From NCBI GenBank assembly GCA_023231105.1, contig JALNWB010000053.1, positions 1 through 22,597 on the forward strand: 22,597 bases of DNA, given 5' to 3'. Below are positions 15,651 through 22,597 of the stretch, in pieces (the first letter of the stretch is position 1; the number at the start of each line of letters is the position of its first letter). The position numbers were made by a program, and so were the translations under genes. The notes under the pieces are model-generated. The model was not told where the DNA came from and searched no databases. It worked only from the letters and a program-made list of their open reading frames with translations. This DNA comes from Ignavibacteriaceae bacterium. Its GTDB lineage: Bacteria > Bacteroidota > Ignavibacteria > Ignavibacteriales > Ignavibacteriaceae.

Positions 15651-18026
15651 ATGAATAAACTAATTATTTTTAGTCTGATGTTAATCTTTTTTGCGGGTGG
15701 AATTCAGGCACAGCATTTTACGGTAAAAGGCAAGCTTCTCGATGAAACCAATAACGAGCCTTTAATAGCCGCTAATATATTGGTTGAGAACACATCTTTA
15801 GGAACTTTAACTGATGATTACGGAAATTTTGAAGTGATTCTGAAAACAATTCCTCAGACTTTAATCTTTTCTTACATCGGTTACAAGACGGAAAAAATTA
15901 TTGTTGATAAGGAAACACTTGACCTAAAGGTTTTACTTCAACCCACTTCATATATGCTCCAGGAGATCAGCGTATTTTCAAAACAAAAAAATGACGAAAT
16001 GAACGCTGCATCAATACAGAATATGGAAGTAAAAAACTTTGCCGGTTTTACTAAAGACGCTCTCCGCTCCGTTCAACTTATGCCCGGCGTTAGCAGCAAT
16101 AATGAAGGGTCTCCGCTTATAAACGTCCGCGGTGGAACGTATGATGAAAATCTTGTTCTTGTTAACGGGGTGGAAATTTATAGTCCGTTCCATTTAAAAG
16201 CGTTTGCGCCGATGGGTGTCGGCATTTTTAATATCGATATGGTTAAGAATATAAATTTTTCAGCCGGAGGTTTTAGCGCCGAATATGGAAATGCATTAAG
16301 CTCGATTATGAACGTTGAGTACGACAAAGGGAACAAAGATGTTTATTCTACTAAGATTGATCTAAGTATGATTGACTTAGCTTTGCTTACTCAAGGTCCC
16401 ATCACCAATAAAGGATCGTTTACATTAGGAATAAGAAAGAGCTATCTGGATATGCTGTTAAAACTTGCTTCTCAGCAAGAAGTTCACGCTGATTATTACG
16501 ATATACAATCGGTTCTCAATTATCAGTTGAGTAATTCCGATATTATTACTGTAACCGGAATTTATTCTAAAGACAACGTGTCTCAAGACCCGACAACGTC
16601 GAGCGCATTTGCCACTTATAATAATTCCTATATCTACAATCAACGTACTAATAAATATGTTAGTGAAAGCACCTATAAATCTGTAATAACAAGTTATTAT
16701 AATACTCTTCTTGCGGTTAAATATGATAAGATTTTTCAACATGATTTTTTATCGCAGACTATTCTTTCCTGGTATGATGAAATTGAGAATGAAAATATGA
16801 TAACAACAAATAGAGGAGATAATTCATTCAGCACATTCCCTGATCGCTTTGTTCATTATTCTAACGATTATAATGCTCTGAACAAATTGAAAATCCAAAC
16901 GCTTTCATTAAAACAAGGTTTTACATTTGCCTTTTCTCCATTTTATACCATCAAGGCGGGATTATCGTACAAAAAAATATTTTATGATGTTGATCAGGAT
17001 AAAAGTAGAAACCAGGTTTATTCCGAAAACATTACAAAGTATCCAGATGTAACGAGCATTTTTTATCCGAAGGATCCGGCGGATAATGATACGACCATCA
17101 TCAATATTTCATCGTTTAGAAGTGAAGGTTATTTAGAAAACATTTTTCAACTTTCGGAAATTTTTCTCATTAATGCAGGTGGTAGGTTAGATTATTTTGA
17201 TATGAACAAAGAAACAAAATTTTCACCAAGGATTGGATTGTCATATAACATGCCGTCTGAATTTGTTCTTAGATTATCGTGGGGGATATTTTATCAACCG
17301 CCAACATATAAGCAATTACGCTTTAGTGAAAACACAGCTCAGAATACTTCTTACCAAAAATCTATCCATTACATAGCCGGTTTAGAAAAAAACTTTTCTT
17401 CCGATATCTCATGCAAACTTGAGTATTACTACAAACGATATTCCGATCTTCTACCCGTCAGCCGCGTTACTAACAGCACGCTTCAGTATAGAACAAAGGA
17501 GAATAATACAGAAGGTTATGCAACCGGTTTTGATTTTCAATTTATCGGCAGATTTCCTTCGCTTGATGTTTGGGTTAGTTACGGTTTTCTTGTTGCTAAA
17601 GAAAAATTGTACACGGAAACTAATTACTATCCGCGCTATACCGATCAGCGACATACGCTATCATCGGTTGTAAGCATAAACCTTGGTTCGGGGTGGGAAT
17701 CGAGTGTTCGCTTTTTTTATGGAAGCGGTTATGCGTTCACTCCTTCCAATCTTATTTATTCCTCTTCAGATAAAAAGTATGTTTGGGTTCCGGCAGAGAA
17801 AAATTCGGATTACTATCCTTCGTACGCGCGTGTTGATTTTAGATTGGGAAAAACTTTCAATCTGTTTAATCATCCTTTAAAATGTTACCTCGATGTATTA
17901 AATGTATTTGGAATGAAGAATATTTTATCATACAGATGTTCTTTTGATGAAAACGGAAATCCGGAAAGAACGGCGGTATCACTTCTTCCGATGATCCCTT
18001 CTTTGGGTTTGTCATATGCCTTGTAG
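15651..18026 (+). CDS. TonB-dependent outer-membrane receptor with carboxypeptidase-regulatory-like domain
   Basis: This 791-residue protein has a signal peptide (1-20, cleavage GIQA|QHF). A carboxypeptidase-regulatory-like domain (about 22-110; VKGKLLDETNNEPLIAANI, DDYGNFEV, FSYIGYKT) follows, as in many Bacteroidota receptors. Then come the plug (about 120-240, with NVRGG near 158-162, LVNGVEIYSP and GGFSAEYGNALSS) and a 22-strand-type barrel ending near the C-terminus (SLGLSYAL). It imports a bulky ligand such as a siderophore, cobalamin or oligosaccharide using TonB energy. No SusD-like partner or substrate enzyme is adjacent, so the ligand is unknown. A weak purine-rich AAGCGGG precedes the ATG. 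The gene lies between direct repeats A and B and is co-oriented with prfC. Confidence 0.94.
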   Translation: MNKLIIFSLMLIFFAGGIQAQHFTVKGKLLDETNNEPLIAANILVENTSLGTLTDDYGNFEVILKTIPQTLIFSYIGYKTEKIIVDKETLDLKVLLQPTSYMLQEISVFSKQKNDEMNAASIQNMEVKNFAGFTKDALRSVQLMPGVSSNNEGSPLINVRGGTYDENLVLVNGVEIYSPFHLKAFAPMGVGIFNIDMVKNINFSAGGFSAEYGNALSSIMNVEYDKGNKDVYSTKIDLSMIDLALLTQGPITNKGSFTLGIRKSYLDMLLKLASQQEVHADYYDIQSVLNYQLSNSDIITVTGIYSKDNVSQDPTTSSAFATYNNSYIYNQRTNKYVSESTYKSVITSYYNTLLAVKYDKIFQHDFLSQTILSWYDEIENENMITTNRGDNSFSTFPDRFVHYSNDYNALNKLKIQTLSLKQGFTFAFSPFYTIKAGLSYKKIFYDVDQDKSRNQVYSENITKYPDVTSIFYPKDPADNDTTIINISSFRSEGYLENIFQLSEIFLINAGGRLDYFDMNKETKFSPRIGLSYNMPSEFVLRLSWGIFYQPPTYKQLRFSENTAQNTSYQKSIHYIAGLEKNFSSDISCKLEYYYKRYSDLLPVSRVTNSTLQYRTKENNTEGYATGFDFQFIGRFPSLDVWVSYGFLVAKEKLYTETNYYPRYTDQRHTLSSVVSINLGSGWESSVRFFYGSGYAFTPSNLIYSSSDKKYVWVPAEKNSDYYPSYARVDFRLGKTFNLFNHPLKCYLDVLNVFGMKNILSYRCSFDENGNPERTAVSLLPMIPSLGLSYAL

Positions 18027-18066
18027 TAGTATTGAAAAAACAATTGATAATAAAATAGAAGGATTC

Positions 18067-18250
18067 TTGAAAAGATTGGGTTGGAAGCGAGTTTAAAGGT
18101 TCCCCTCGCGTCTCTTCCGCTAATTTTCAGTATATTTGCACCATGAATTTGTACAGAAAAAATAGCAACACTCCAATTTGATTTTGAGAAGGCATCTCCA
18201 CGCCTCTTTTCTTAAACAATTCCATTTAACAATAGAAAAAACAAATTAGT
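18067..18250 (+). repeat. Dispersed noncoding repeat, copy B (leader of prfC)
   Basis: This is the second copy of the element at 15334-15510, in the same orientation. Exact blocks are CACCATGAATTTGTACA (18139-18155), AAGGCAT (18189-18195), TTAAACAATTCCA (18212-18224) and AATAGAA (18231-18237). The spacings between blocks differ from copy A by at most one base. It ends about six bases before the prfC start and so would form most of the prfC 5' leader. No arm-to-arm terminal inverted repeat is obvious. Confidence 0.75.
18131..18138 (+). promoter_or_regulatory. Possible Bacteroidota-type -7 element upstream of prfC
   Basis: TATATTTG fits the TAnnTTTG -7 consensus exactly and would start transcription around 18143-18147, inside repeat B, giving a leader of about 110 bases. 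No good -33 TTTG lies at the expected 19-20 base spacing. The equivalent place in copy A reads TACATCTC, so the element is not conserved there. Confidence 0.35.
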
Positions 18251-18255
18251 AAAAT

Positions 18256-19863
18256 ATGAGTCTTTCAAAAGAACTTAAAAGAAGAAAAACATTTGCAATT
18301 ATCAGTCACCCGGATGCGGGCAAAACCACACTTACGGAAAAGCTTTTGCTCTTCAGCGGAGCGATACAAATTGCCGGCGCGGTTAAATCAAATAAAATCA
18401 GAAAAACCGCGACATCGGATTTTTTGGAGATCGAAAAGCAGCGAGGAATTTCCGTCGCTTCTTCCGTTCTTTCCTTCAACTATCACGATTATAAAATTAA
18501 TCTTTTAGATACTCCCGGACACAAAGATTTTGCCGAAGATACTTACCGCACATTAACCGCTGTTGACAGCGTTATCCTCGTTATCGATTGCGTTAAGGGT
18601 GTTGAGGAACAAACGGAAAAACTGATGCAAGTCTGCCGCTTGCGAAATACTCCCGTCATCATTTTTATAAATAAACTTGACCGCGAAGGAAGAAATCCAA
18701 TTGAACTTCTGGATGAAATTGAAGAAAAATTATCTATCAAAGTAAGACCGTTATCGTATCCTTTCGGAATGGGAATGAGCTTTAGAGGTGTATATAATAT
18801 TTACGACAACACGTTCGCTTTCTTCCGCGCAAACAAACAACAGATTGAAGATGAAGTAAAATATTTTAAAGGAATTGATGACGAGGAACTTGTCAAAACT
18901 TTCGGTGAAGCCGCCGAAACCTTAAAGAATGATATTGATCTGATAAATGGAGTATATGGAAAATTTGAAATAGAAAAATATTTATCGGGTGAATTAGCTC
19001 CGGTCTTTTTCGGCAGCGCGATAAACAACTTCGGAATTAGAGAACTCTTAGATACTTTCGTTGCCATCGCACCGCCTCCGGTTGCGAGAGAAACTACAAT
19101 TGGAATGATCCAGCCGAAGGAAGAAAAGTTCAGTGGATTTGTTTTTAAGATACACGCAAACTTAGATCCGAAACACCGCGACAGAATGGCGTTCGTGCGT
19201 ATTTGTTCCGGCACGTTTGAAAGGAATAAAAATTATTTTCACGTACGATTGAAACGTCAAGTAAAATTTCCTAATCCTGCATCGTTTCTTGCACAAACCA
19301 AATCGCTTGTTGAAACCGCATATCCCGGCGATGTTATCGGATTATATGATTCCGGTTTATTTAAAATTGGCGATACGCTTACCGAGGGTGACACATTTAT
19401 GTTTAAAGGAATTCCCGTCTTCTCTCCGGAAATATTTAGAATTGTGCAGAACAAAGATCCGTTCAAATCGAAACAGCTTGAAACGGGAATTAGACATTTA
19501 ACCGACGAAGGACTTGCGCAGCTTTTCGTTCAATGCGACGGAACAAAAAAAGTTATCGGCGTAGTCGGTGAACTTCAATTTGATGTAATTAAATACCGGC
19601 TGCTAAATGAGTTCGGTGCAAGCTGCGATTTTCTTCACCTTAATGCTTATAAAGCTTTTTGGGTTCAGTATGATAAGAAGGAAGATATTGAAGAACTGAT
19701 GCGGCTTCGCGGAAACTTTTTGTATTTCGATAAAGCAAAAAATCTTGTCTTTATTGCGGAAACAGAATTCTCGTTAAGGATGACAAAAGAAAAGAACCCG
19801 AAAGCAACATTTTTATCAAGCGTTGAACACAACAACCAAACGGTTGAAATGGAAAAAGTTTAG
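18256..19863 (+). CDS. prfC: Peptide chain release factor 3 (RF3)
   Basis: This 535-residue translational GTPase recycles class I release factors from the ribosome after termination. The GTPase motifs are complete: P-loop HPDAGKTT (18-25), switch region with RGIS (63-66), DTPGH (85-89) and NKLD (139-142). The RF3-typical stretch RPLSYPFGMG follows, then domain 2 (FSGFVFKIHANLDPKHRDRMAFVR) and a C-terminal domain with VVGELQFDVIKYRLLNEF. E. coli RF3 is 529 residues, so the length fits. It lacks the features of EF-G domain IV, which excludes that family. There is no Shine-Dalgarno before the ATG; the leader is repeat B. It is convergent with the ABC permease gene, with 14 bases between stops. 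Confidence 0.96.
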   Translation: MSLSKELKRRKTFAIISHPDAGKTTLTEKLLLFSGAIQIAGAVKSNKIRKTATSDFLEIEKQRGISVASSVLSFNYHDYKINLLDTPGHKDFAEDTYRTLTAVDSVILVIDCVKGVEEQTEKLMQVCRLRNTPVIIFINKLDREGRNPIELLDEIEEKLSIKVRPLSYPFGMGMSFRGVYNIYDNTFAFFRANKQQIEDEVKYFKGIDDEELVKTFGEAAETLKNDIDLINGVYGKFEIEKYLSGELAPVFFGSAINNFGIRELLDTFVAIAPPPVARETTIGMIQPKEEKFSGFVFKIHANLDPKHRDRMAFVRICSGTFERNKNYFHVRLKRQVKFPNPASFLAQTKSLVETAYPGDVIGLYDSGLFKIGDTLTEGDTFMFKGIPVFSPEIFRIVQNKDPFKSKQLETGIRHLTDEGLAQLFVQCDGTKKVIGVVGELQFDVIKYRLLNEFGASCDFLHLNAYKAFWVQYDKKEDIEELMRLRGNFLYFDKAKNLVFIAETEFSLRMTKEKNPKATFLSSVEHNNQTVEMEKV

Positions 19864-19877
19864 AGTAGAATAATTTT

Positions 19878-21047
19878 TTATGCCGCCCGCAACGCCTGCA
19901 AAATATTCATTCTTGCGGCGCGGACTGACGGCAGAAATCCTCCGAGAAATCCCATTGCAACAGCGAAAAGTAAAGATGAAATTATTATTGTCGGCGATAG
20001 CGCAAAATTAAATGCGAGTTCAGTAAATGAGCCGAAGTTTAAAGTGGAAATTGAAACAAACTGCAAAAGCGATGCAAGCGCTAAACCTATTATTCCGCCT
20101 ATAAGAGCAATAAGAAATGATTCTGCTAAAAATGCAGCTAAGATACTTCTTCTTCTAAAACCCAACGCACGCAAAGTTCCTATTTCAACGGTTCTGTTTG
20201 CTACCGAAGCATACATTGTTATCATTGCTCCGATAGTTGCGCCGAGACTAAAAATTACCGTAACAAAAATTCCCAGTATTCTGATAAATCCCGCCATTAA
20301 CTCCGATTGCTTTGCGAAAAATTTAGTTTCGATTTCCGGTTCGTATTGTTGAAGCCGTTTGTCGGTATCAAAGGCAAGTTTAAATGAAGCGTACTCTGAA
20401 GGATTTGCCAATTTTAAAGTCATTGATGAAACTGAATTACCGCGGGCGAAAGCATCTAACAGTTGTAAAGCGTCGCCCCAAATTTCAGAATCAAATCCGC
20501 TTCCATCGGTTGTAAATTTTCCAACTACGATCCAATAATCTCCGGCAAATTTTATTTTGCCGCCGATTTGGCATCCAAGAAATTTATTTGCGATAGATTC
20601 ACCGACAATTAATTCACGCCTGCCCTGTACAAAATTTCTTCCTTCAATTATTTTTATGTTTGGACGAAGCTGCTGTACTTGCTGCGACACACCGCGAACA
20701 CTGATATTGCTTAACCCGCCGCTCTGTTTTTCCAGGTTAATAATTACCACCGGCTCGCAAGAAATTATTTGTTTTCCGTCGGATGTTTTTGCGATGTTCG
20801 GTAAAGAGGAAACGATACTTTGAATATCTCCCGGAATAATACTTGATATTTCTCCGTTCGCAGATTTACGGGCGACAAGTACATTTTCTTCGGAACCGGT
20901 TGCCGTTAAAGTTTTTTGAACACCGTAAGCCATCATCAATACAGCGGCAAAAACGAAAACAACTAACGCTATGCCGGTAACGGTAATTCCGGTTGTAAGT
21001 TTTCTTGCAGTAAAATTTCTTAAACTGTATTTCAATGGTATTTTCAT
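19878..21047 (-). CDS. ABC transporter permease, FtsX/MacB type (second permease)
   Basis: This 389-residue inner-membrane permease has one N-terminal helix (about 17-42). A large periplasmic MacB-like domain (about 45-255) follows, then three C-terminal helices in the FtsX domain (about 265-290, 310-340, 355-378). ANRTVEIGTLRALGFRRRSIL is the cytoplasmic coupling segment typical of the family, and it ends SVRAARMNILQALRAA. It probably pairs with the permease encoded at 21198-22358, as in LolCE-type or MacB-like heteromers that use mechanical transmission from the ATPase. AAGG lies 7 bases before the ATG. Candidate roles are lipoprotein release, peptide or drug export, or envelope stress; the sequence does not decide. 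Confidence 0.92.
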   Translation of the reverse strand: MKIPLKYSLRNFTARKLTTGITVTGIALVVFVFAAVLMMAYGVQKTLTATGSEENVLVARKSANGEISSIIPGDIQSIVSSLPNIAKTSDGKQIISCEPVVIINLEKQSGGLSNISVRGVSQQVQQLRPNIKIIEGRNFVQGRRELIVGESIANKFLGCQIGGKIKFAGDYWIVVGKFTTDGSGFDSEIWGDALQLLDAFARGNSVSSMTLKLANPSEYASFKLAFDTDKRLQQYEPEIETKFFAKQSELMAGFIRILGIFVTVIFSLGATIGAMITMYASVANRTVEIGTLRALGFRRRSILAAFLAESFLIALIGGIIGLALASLLQFVSISTLNFGSFTELAFNFALSPTIIISSLLFAVAMGFLGGFLPSVRAARMNILQALRAA

Positions 21048-21073
21048 TTCAAAACCTTTTTAGTTAGTTGTTT

Positions 21074-21125
21074 CAGCCAGAGGCTGATCCGCCTTTGGCG
21101 GAAGTGGTCAGTCGTTGGTTGACCA
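21074..21125. repeat. Three consecutive hairpins in the inter-permease gap
   Basis: Within 52 bases are CAGCC-aga-GGCTG (21074-21086), TCCGCC-ttt-GGCGGA (21088-21102) and TGGTCA-9 bases-TGACCA (21105-21125). They lie in the 150-base gap between two genes of one operon. The middle hairpin shares the TTT-loop layout of the element at 4180-4198. They may be REP-type debris or an mRNA processing or stabilising structure that sets unequal expression of the two permeases. Confidence 0.6.
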
Positions 21126-21169
21126 TTTGCTAATCTTAATCATAATGTTGTTCTTAATCTTTTTCATAA

Positions 21170-21197
21170 CCATCATCCATTATCCATCAACCATCTA
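21170..21197. repeat. Heptanucleotide tandem repeat abutting a stop codon
   Basis: Four consecutive seven-base units, CCATCAT, CCATTAT, CCATCAA and CCATCTA, follow the consensus CCATNAT and end directly beside the stop codon of the upstream permease (21198-21200). Confidence 0.6.
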
Positions 21198-22358
21198 TCA
21201 TCCTACAAACCGGAAACCTTCAACTATTTTCATTTTCAGCGCTCGTTGAATTGGAGAAAGCGAAGATAAAACTCCAATTGATACAGCCGCTATTGATGCA
21301 AGTACAATAGTGATCGGTTCAATTTCAAAGACCGGGAAAAATCCTTTTGGAATTACCCGTTCTAATCCTTGAATAAGCGGAAATGTTAGCGTTAAACCGA
21401 GAGCTCCGCCGATGATTGAAATGAATAACGATTCGCCCATTATTAATCCAACTAAATGTGATCCGGAAAATCCGATAGTTTTCATCACCGCATATTCACG
21501 CGTTCGTTCGCGCGCAGACATGATCATCGTATTGCCGAGTACGAGTAAAATTATTCCGATGATTACAAACGATAAAATATTCATTGCAGTAATAATAGCG
21601 CTTGTTGAAGCTAAAAAACTTTGTGCAAAAGCGCGTTCTGATTCTGTTTTCGTTTCAGCATTTGAATTTTTAAAGAGATCATCAATTTGTTTAGAAATAT
21701 TTCCCGATTGCGATGGATCTTTTATTTTTACGATATACCAGCCAACTTCACCGGCACGTTCGGGGGATTCTTTTTTCATTCTTTCGTTCACATAATTCCA
21801 ATGAAACATCATTTGCGTTGCATCGGTGGTTTTATCGCGCGGTTTGTAAATTCCACGGATAACAAATTCCCATTTGCCGGGATAAATATCTCCTTCGATC
21901 GGCATAACATCGCCGATCTTTAATTTATACTGCTTGGCAATGTCTTCTCCAACAACGCATGAATTTTGTTCCCGTTTAAAAGTTTCCAATTCATTTTTTG
22001 ATAGAAGAAATTCAGGATAGACATCAAACATTGTTTCGGCATCGCAAGAAAACCGGACGAAGAATTGATTCTTGTCGATATAAACTCCTTGAAACCATGT
22101 GGCAAACGTTACTTGCGAAACGCCCGGTATCTGTCGAATTTTATCACGGTATGTATATGGCAAAGGAAAAATAAATGAAACCGCTTGACGCGTGACTAAT
22201 CTATTTGCAGCGGTTGCTTCAACACCCACATACCATGCGGTTACAACGGTGCGCAGTACGCCAAAGGCAATTACTGCAATTGCAATTCCGAGTATTGTTA
22301 AAAAAGATCGGAGTTTATGACGGAATGCATTTTTGAAAATGAGTTTAAAAATTTTCAT
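21198..22358 (-). CDS. ABC transporter permease, FtsX/MacB type (first permease)
   Basis: This 386-residue permease begins MKIFKLIFKNAFRHKLRSFLT, the basic cytoplasmic start common to MacB/LolC-type proteins. The first helix is at about 18-40. A periplasmic domain (about 45-260) follows, with GEDIAKQYKLKIGD and the beta-rich PGKWEFVIRGIY, as in MacB core domains. Three helices follow (about 262-290, 310-335, 350-370), with the ARERTREYAVMKTIGFSG coupling motif between the first two. The ATG follows the ATPase stop by 8 bases and has AGGA 7 bases upstream, overlapping the ATPase stop region, so the genes form an operon. The substrate is unknown. The stop is a TGA at 21198-21200. Confidence 0.92.
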   Translation of the reverse strand: MKIFKLIFKNAFRHKLRSFLTILGIAIAVIAFGVLRTVVTAWYVGVEATAANRLVTRQAVSFIFPLPYTYRDKIRQIPGVSQVTFATWFQGVYIDKNQFFVRFSCDAETMFDVYPEFLLSKNELETFKREQNSCVVGEDIAKQYKLKIGDVMPIEGDIYPGKWEFVIRGIYKPRDKTTDATQMMFHWNYVNERMKKESPERAGEVGWYIVKIKDPSQSGNISKQIDDLFKNSNAETKTESERAFAQSFLASTSAIITAMNILSFVIIGIILLVLGNTMIMSARERTREYAVMKTIGFSGSHLVGLIMGESLFISIIGGALGLTLTFPLIQGLERVIPKGFFPVFEIEPITIVLASIAAVSIGVLSSLSPIQRALKMKIVEGFRFVG

Positions 22359-22366
22359 AACGGTTC

Positions 22367-22597
22367 CTAAATTATATCGCCTTTTTCGAGGTGACGAATT
22401 TTACTTGCCTTTTCCGCAGCGTGCGGATCGTGGGTTACCATTAAAATTGTTTTTTTGAATTCTTTATTTAATCTGTCAAGTAGTATAAGAATTTCAGCAG
22501 CGGAATTTTTGTCGAGATCACCTGTCGGTTCATCGGCAACAAGAATAAGCGGATCGGTTACGATAGCCCTGGCAATGGCTACGCGCTGTTCTTGTCC
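22367..22597 (-). CDS. ABC transporter ATP-binding protein, MacB/LolD type (partial, N-terminus beyond window)
   Basis: Only the last 76 codons are inside the window. The first residues, GQEQRVAIARAI, are the end of the ABC signature region. Walker B with the catalytic Glu follows (LILVADEPTGDLD), then the switch histidine in MVTHDPHAAEKASK and a short C-terminus HLEKGDII. The DEPTGDLD form is typical of the MacB/LolD/FtsE group that drives FtsX-like permeases by mechanotransmission. The stop TAG at 22367-22369 lies 8 bases before the first permease. Walker A and any adaptor protein must lie to the right of the window. Confidence 0.95.
   Translation of the reverse strand, partial: GQEQRVAIARAIVTDPLILVADEPTGDLDKNSAAEILILLDRLNKEFKKTILMVTHDPHAAEKASKIRHLEKGDII

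Noticed and set aside
18801..19214. 137-codon minus-strand frame inside prfC
   Set aside because: It is antisense to a fully conserved GTPase gene, has no start-site support and no recognisable domain.
21170..21197. CRISPR-like repeat array
   Set aside because: The units are seven bases with no spacers; it is a short tandem repeat.

Overview
The window is an AT-rich bacterial chromosome segment with tightly packed genes. It most likely comes from the Bacteroidota/Chlorobiota side of bacteria, and an Ignavibacteria-like organism is my best guess. The reasons are a TonB-dependent receptor with an N-terminal carboxypeptidase-regulatory-like domain, a YaiO-type barrel, Bacteroidota-style small palindromic intergenic repeats, one TAnnTTTG promoter element and several genes without a Shine-Dalgarno sequence. 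The taxon is inferred; no marker gene proves it. I found no tRNA, rRNA, CRISPR array or transposase gene.

Region 1 (1-6388, minus strand) is a complete-looking tripartite drug/solvent efflux operon read as tetR > tolC-like > membrane fusion protein > RND pump. The pump gene runs off the left edge. tetR and tolC overlap by 11 bases; the next two junctions each carry a hairpin. An inverted-repeat operator candidate lies upstream of tetR.

Region 2 (6389-15272) looks like one cell-envelope glycopolymer locus in three arms. A minus-strand operon encodes a stand-alone receiver protein, a membrane-anchored HEAT-repeat protein and a processive family-2 glycosyltransferase. Divergent from it, a plus-strand pair encodes a membrane protein with a periplasmic dual-specificity-phosphatase-like domain followed by two degenerate copies, and an LtaS-like sulfatase-fold phosphotransferase. 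Convergent to that pair, a minus-strand pair encodes a TPR plus YaiO-like outer-membrane barrel and an unrecognised membrane-anchored protein. Together these could synthesise, decorate and export a polysaccharide under phosphorelay control. This is the most interesting part of the window.

Region 3 (15273-19863, plus strand) holds a TonB-dependent receptor and prfC (release factor 3). Each is preceded by a copy of the same roughly 180-base noncoding sequence, so the receptor gene sits between direct repeats.

Region 4 (19878-22597, minus strand) is an ABC transporter operon: an ATPase (cut by the right edge) and two FtsX/MacB-type permeases. A 150-base gap between the permeases holds three consecutive hairpins and a heptanucleotide repeat.
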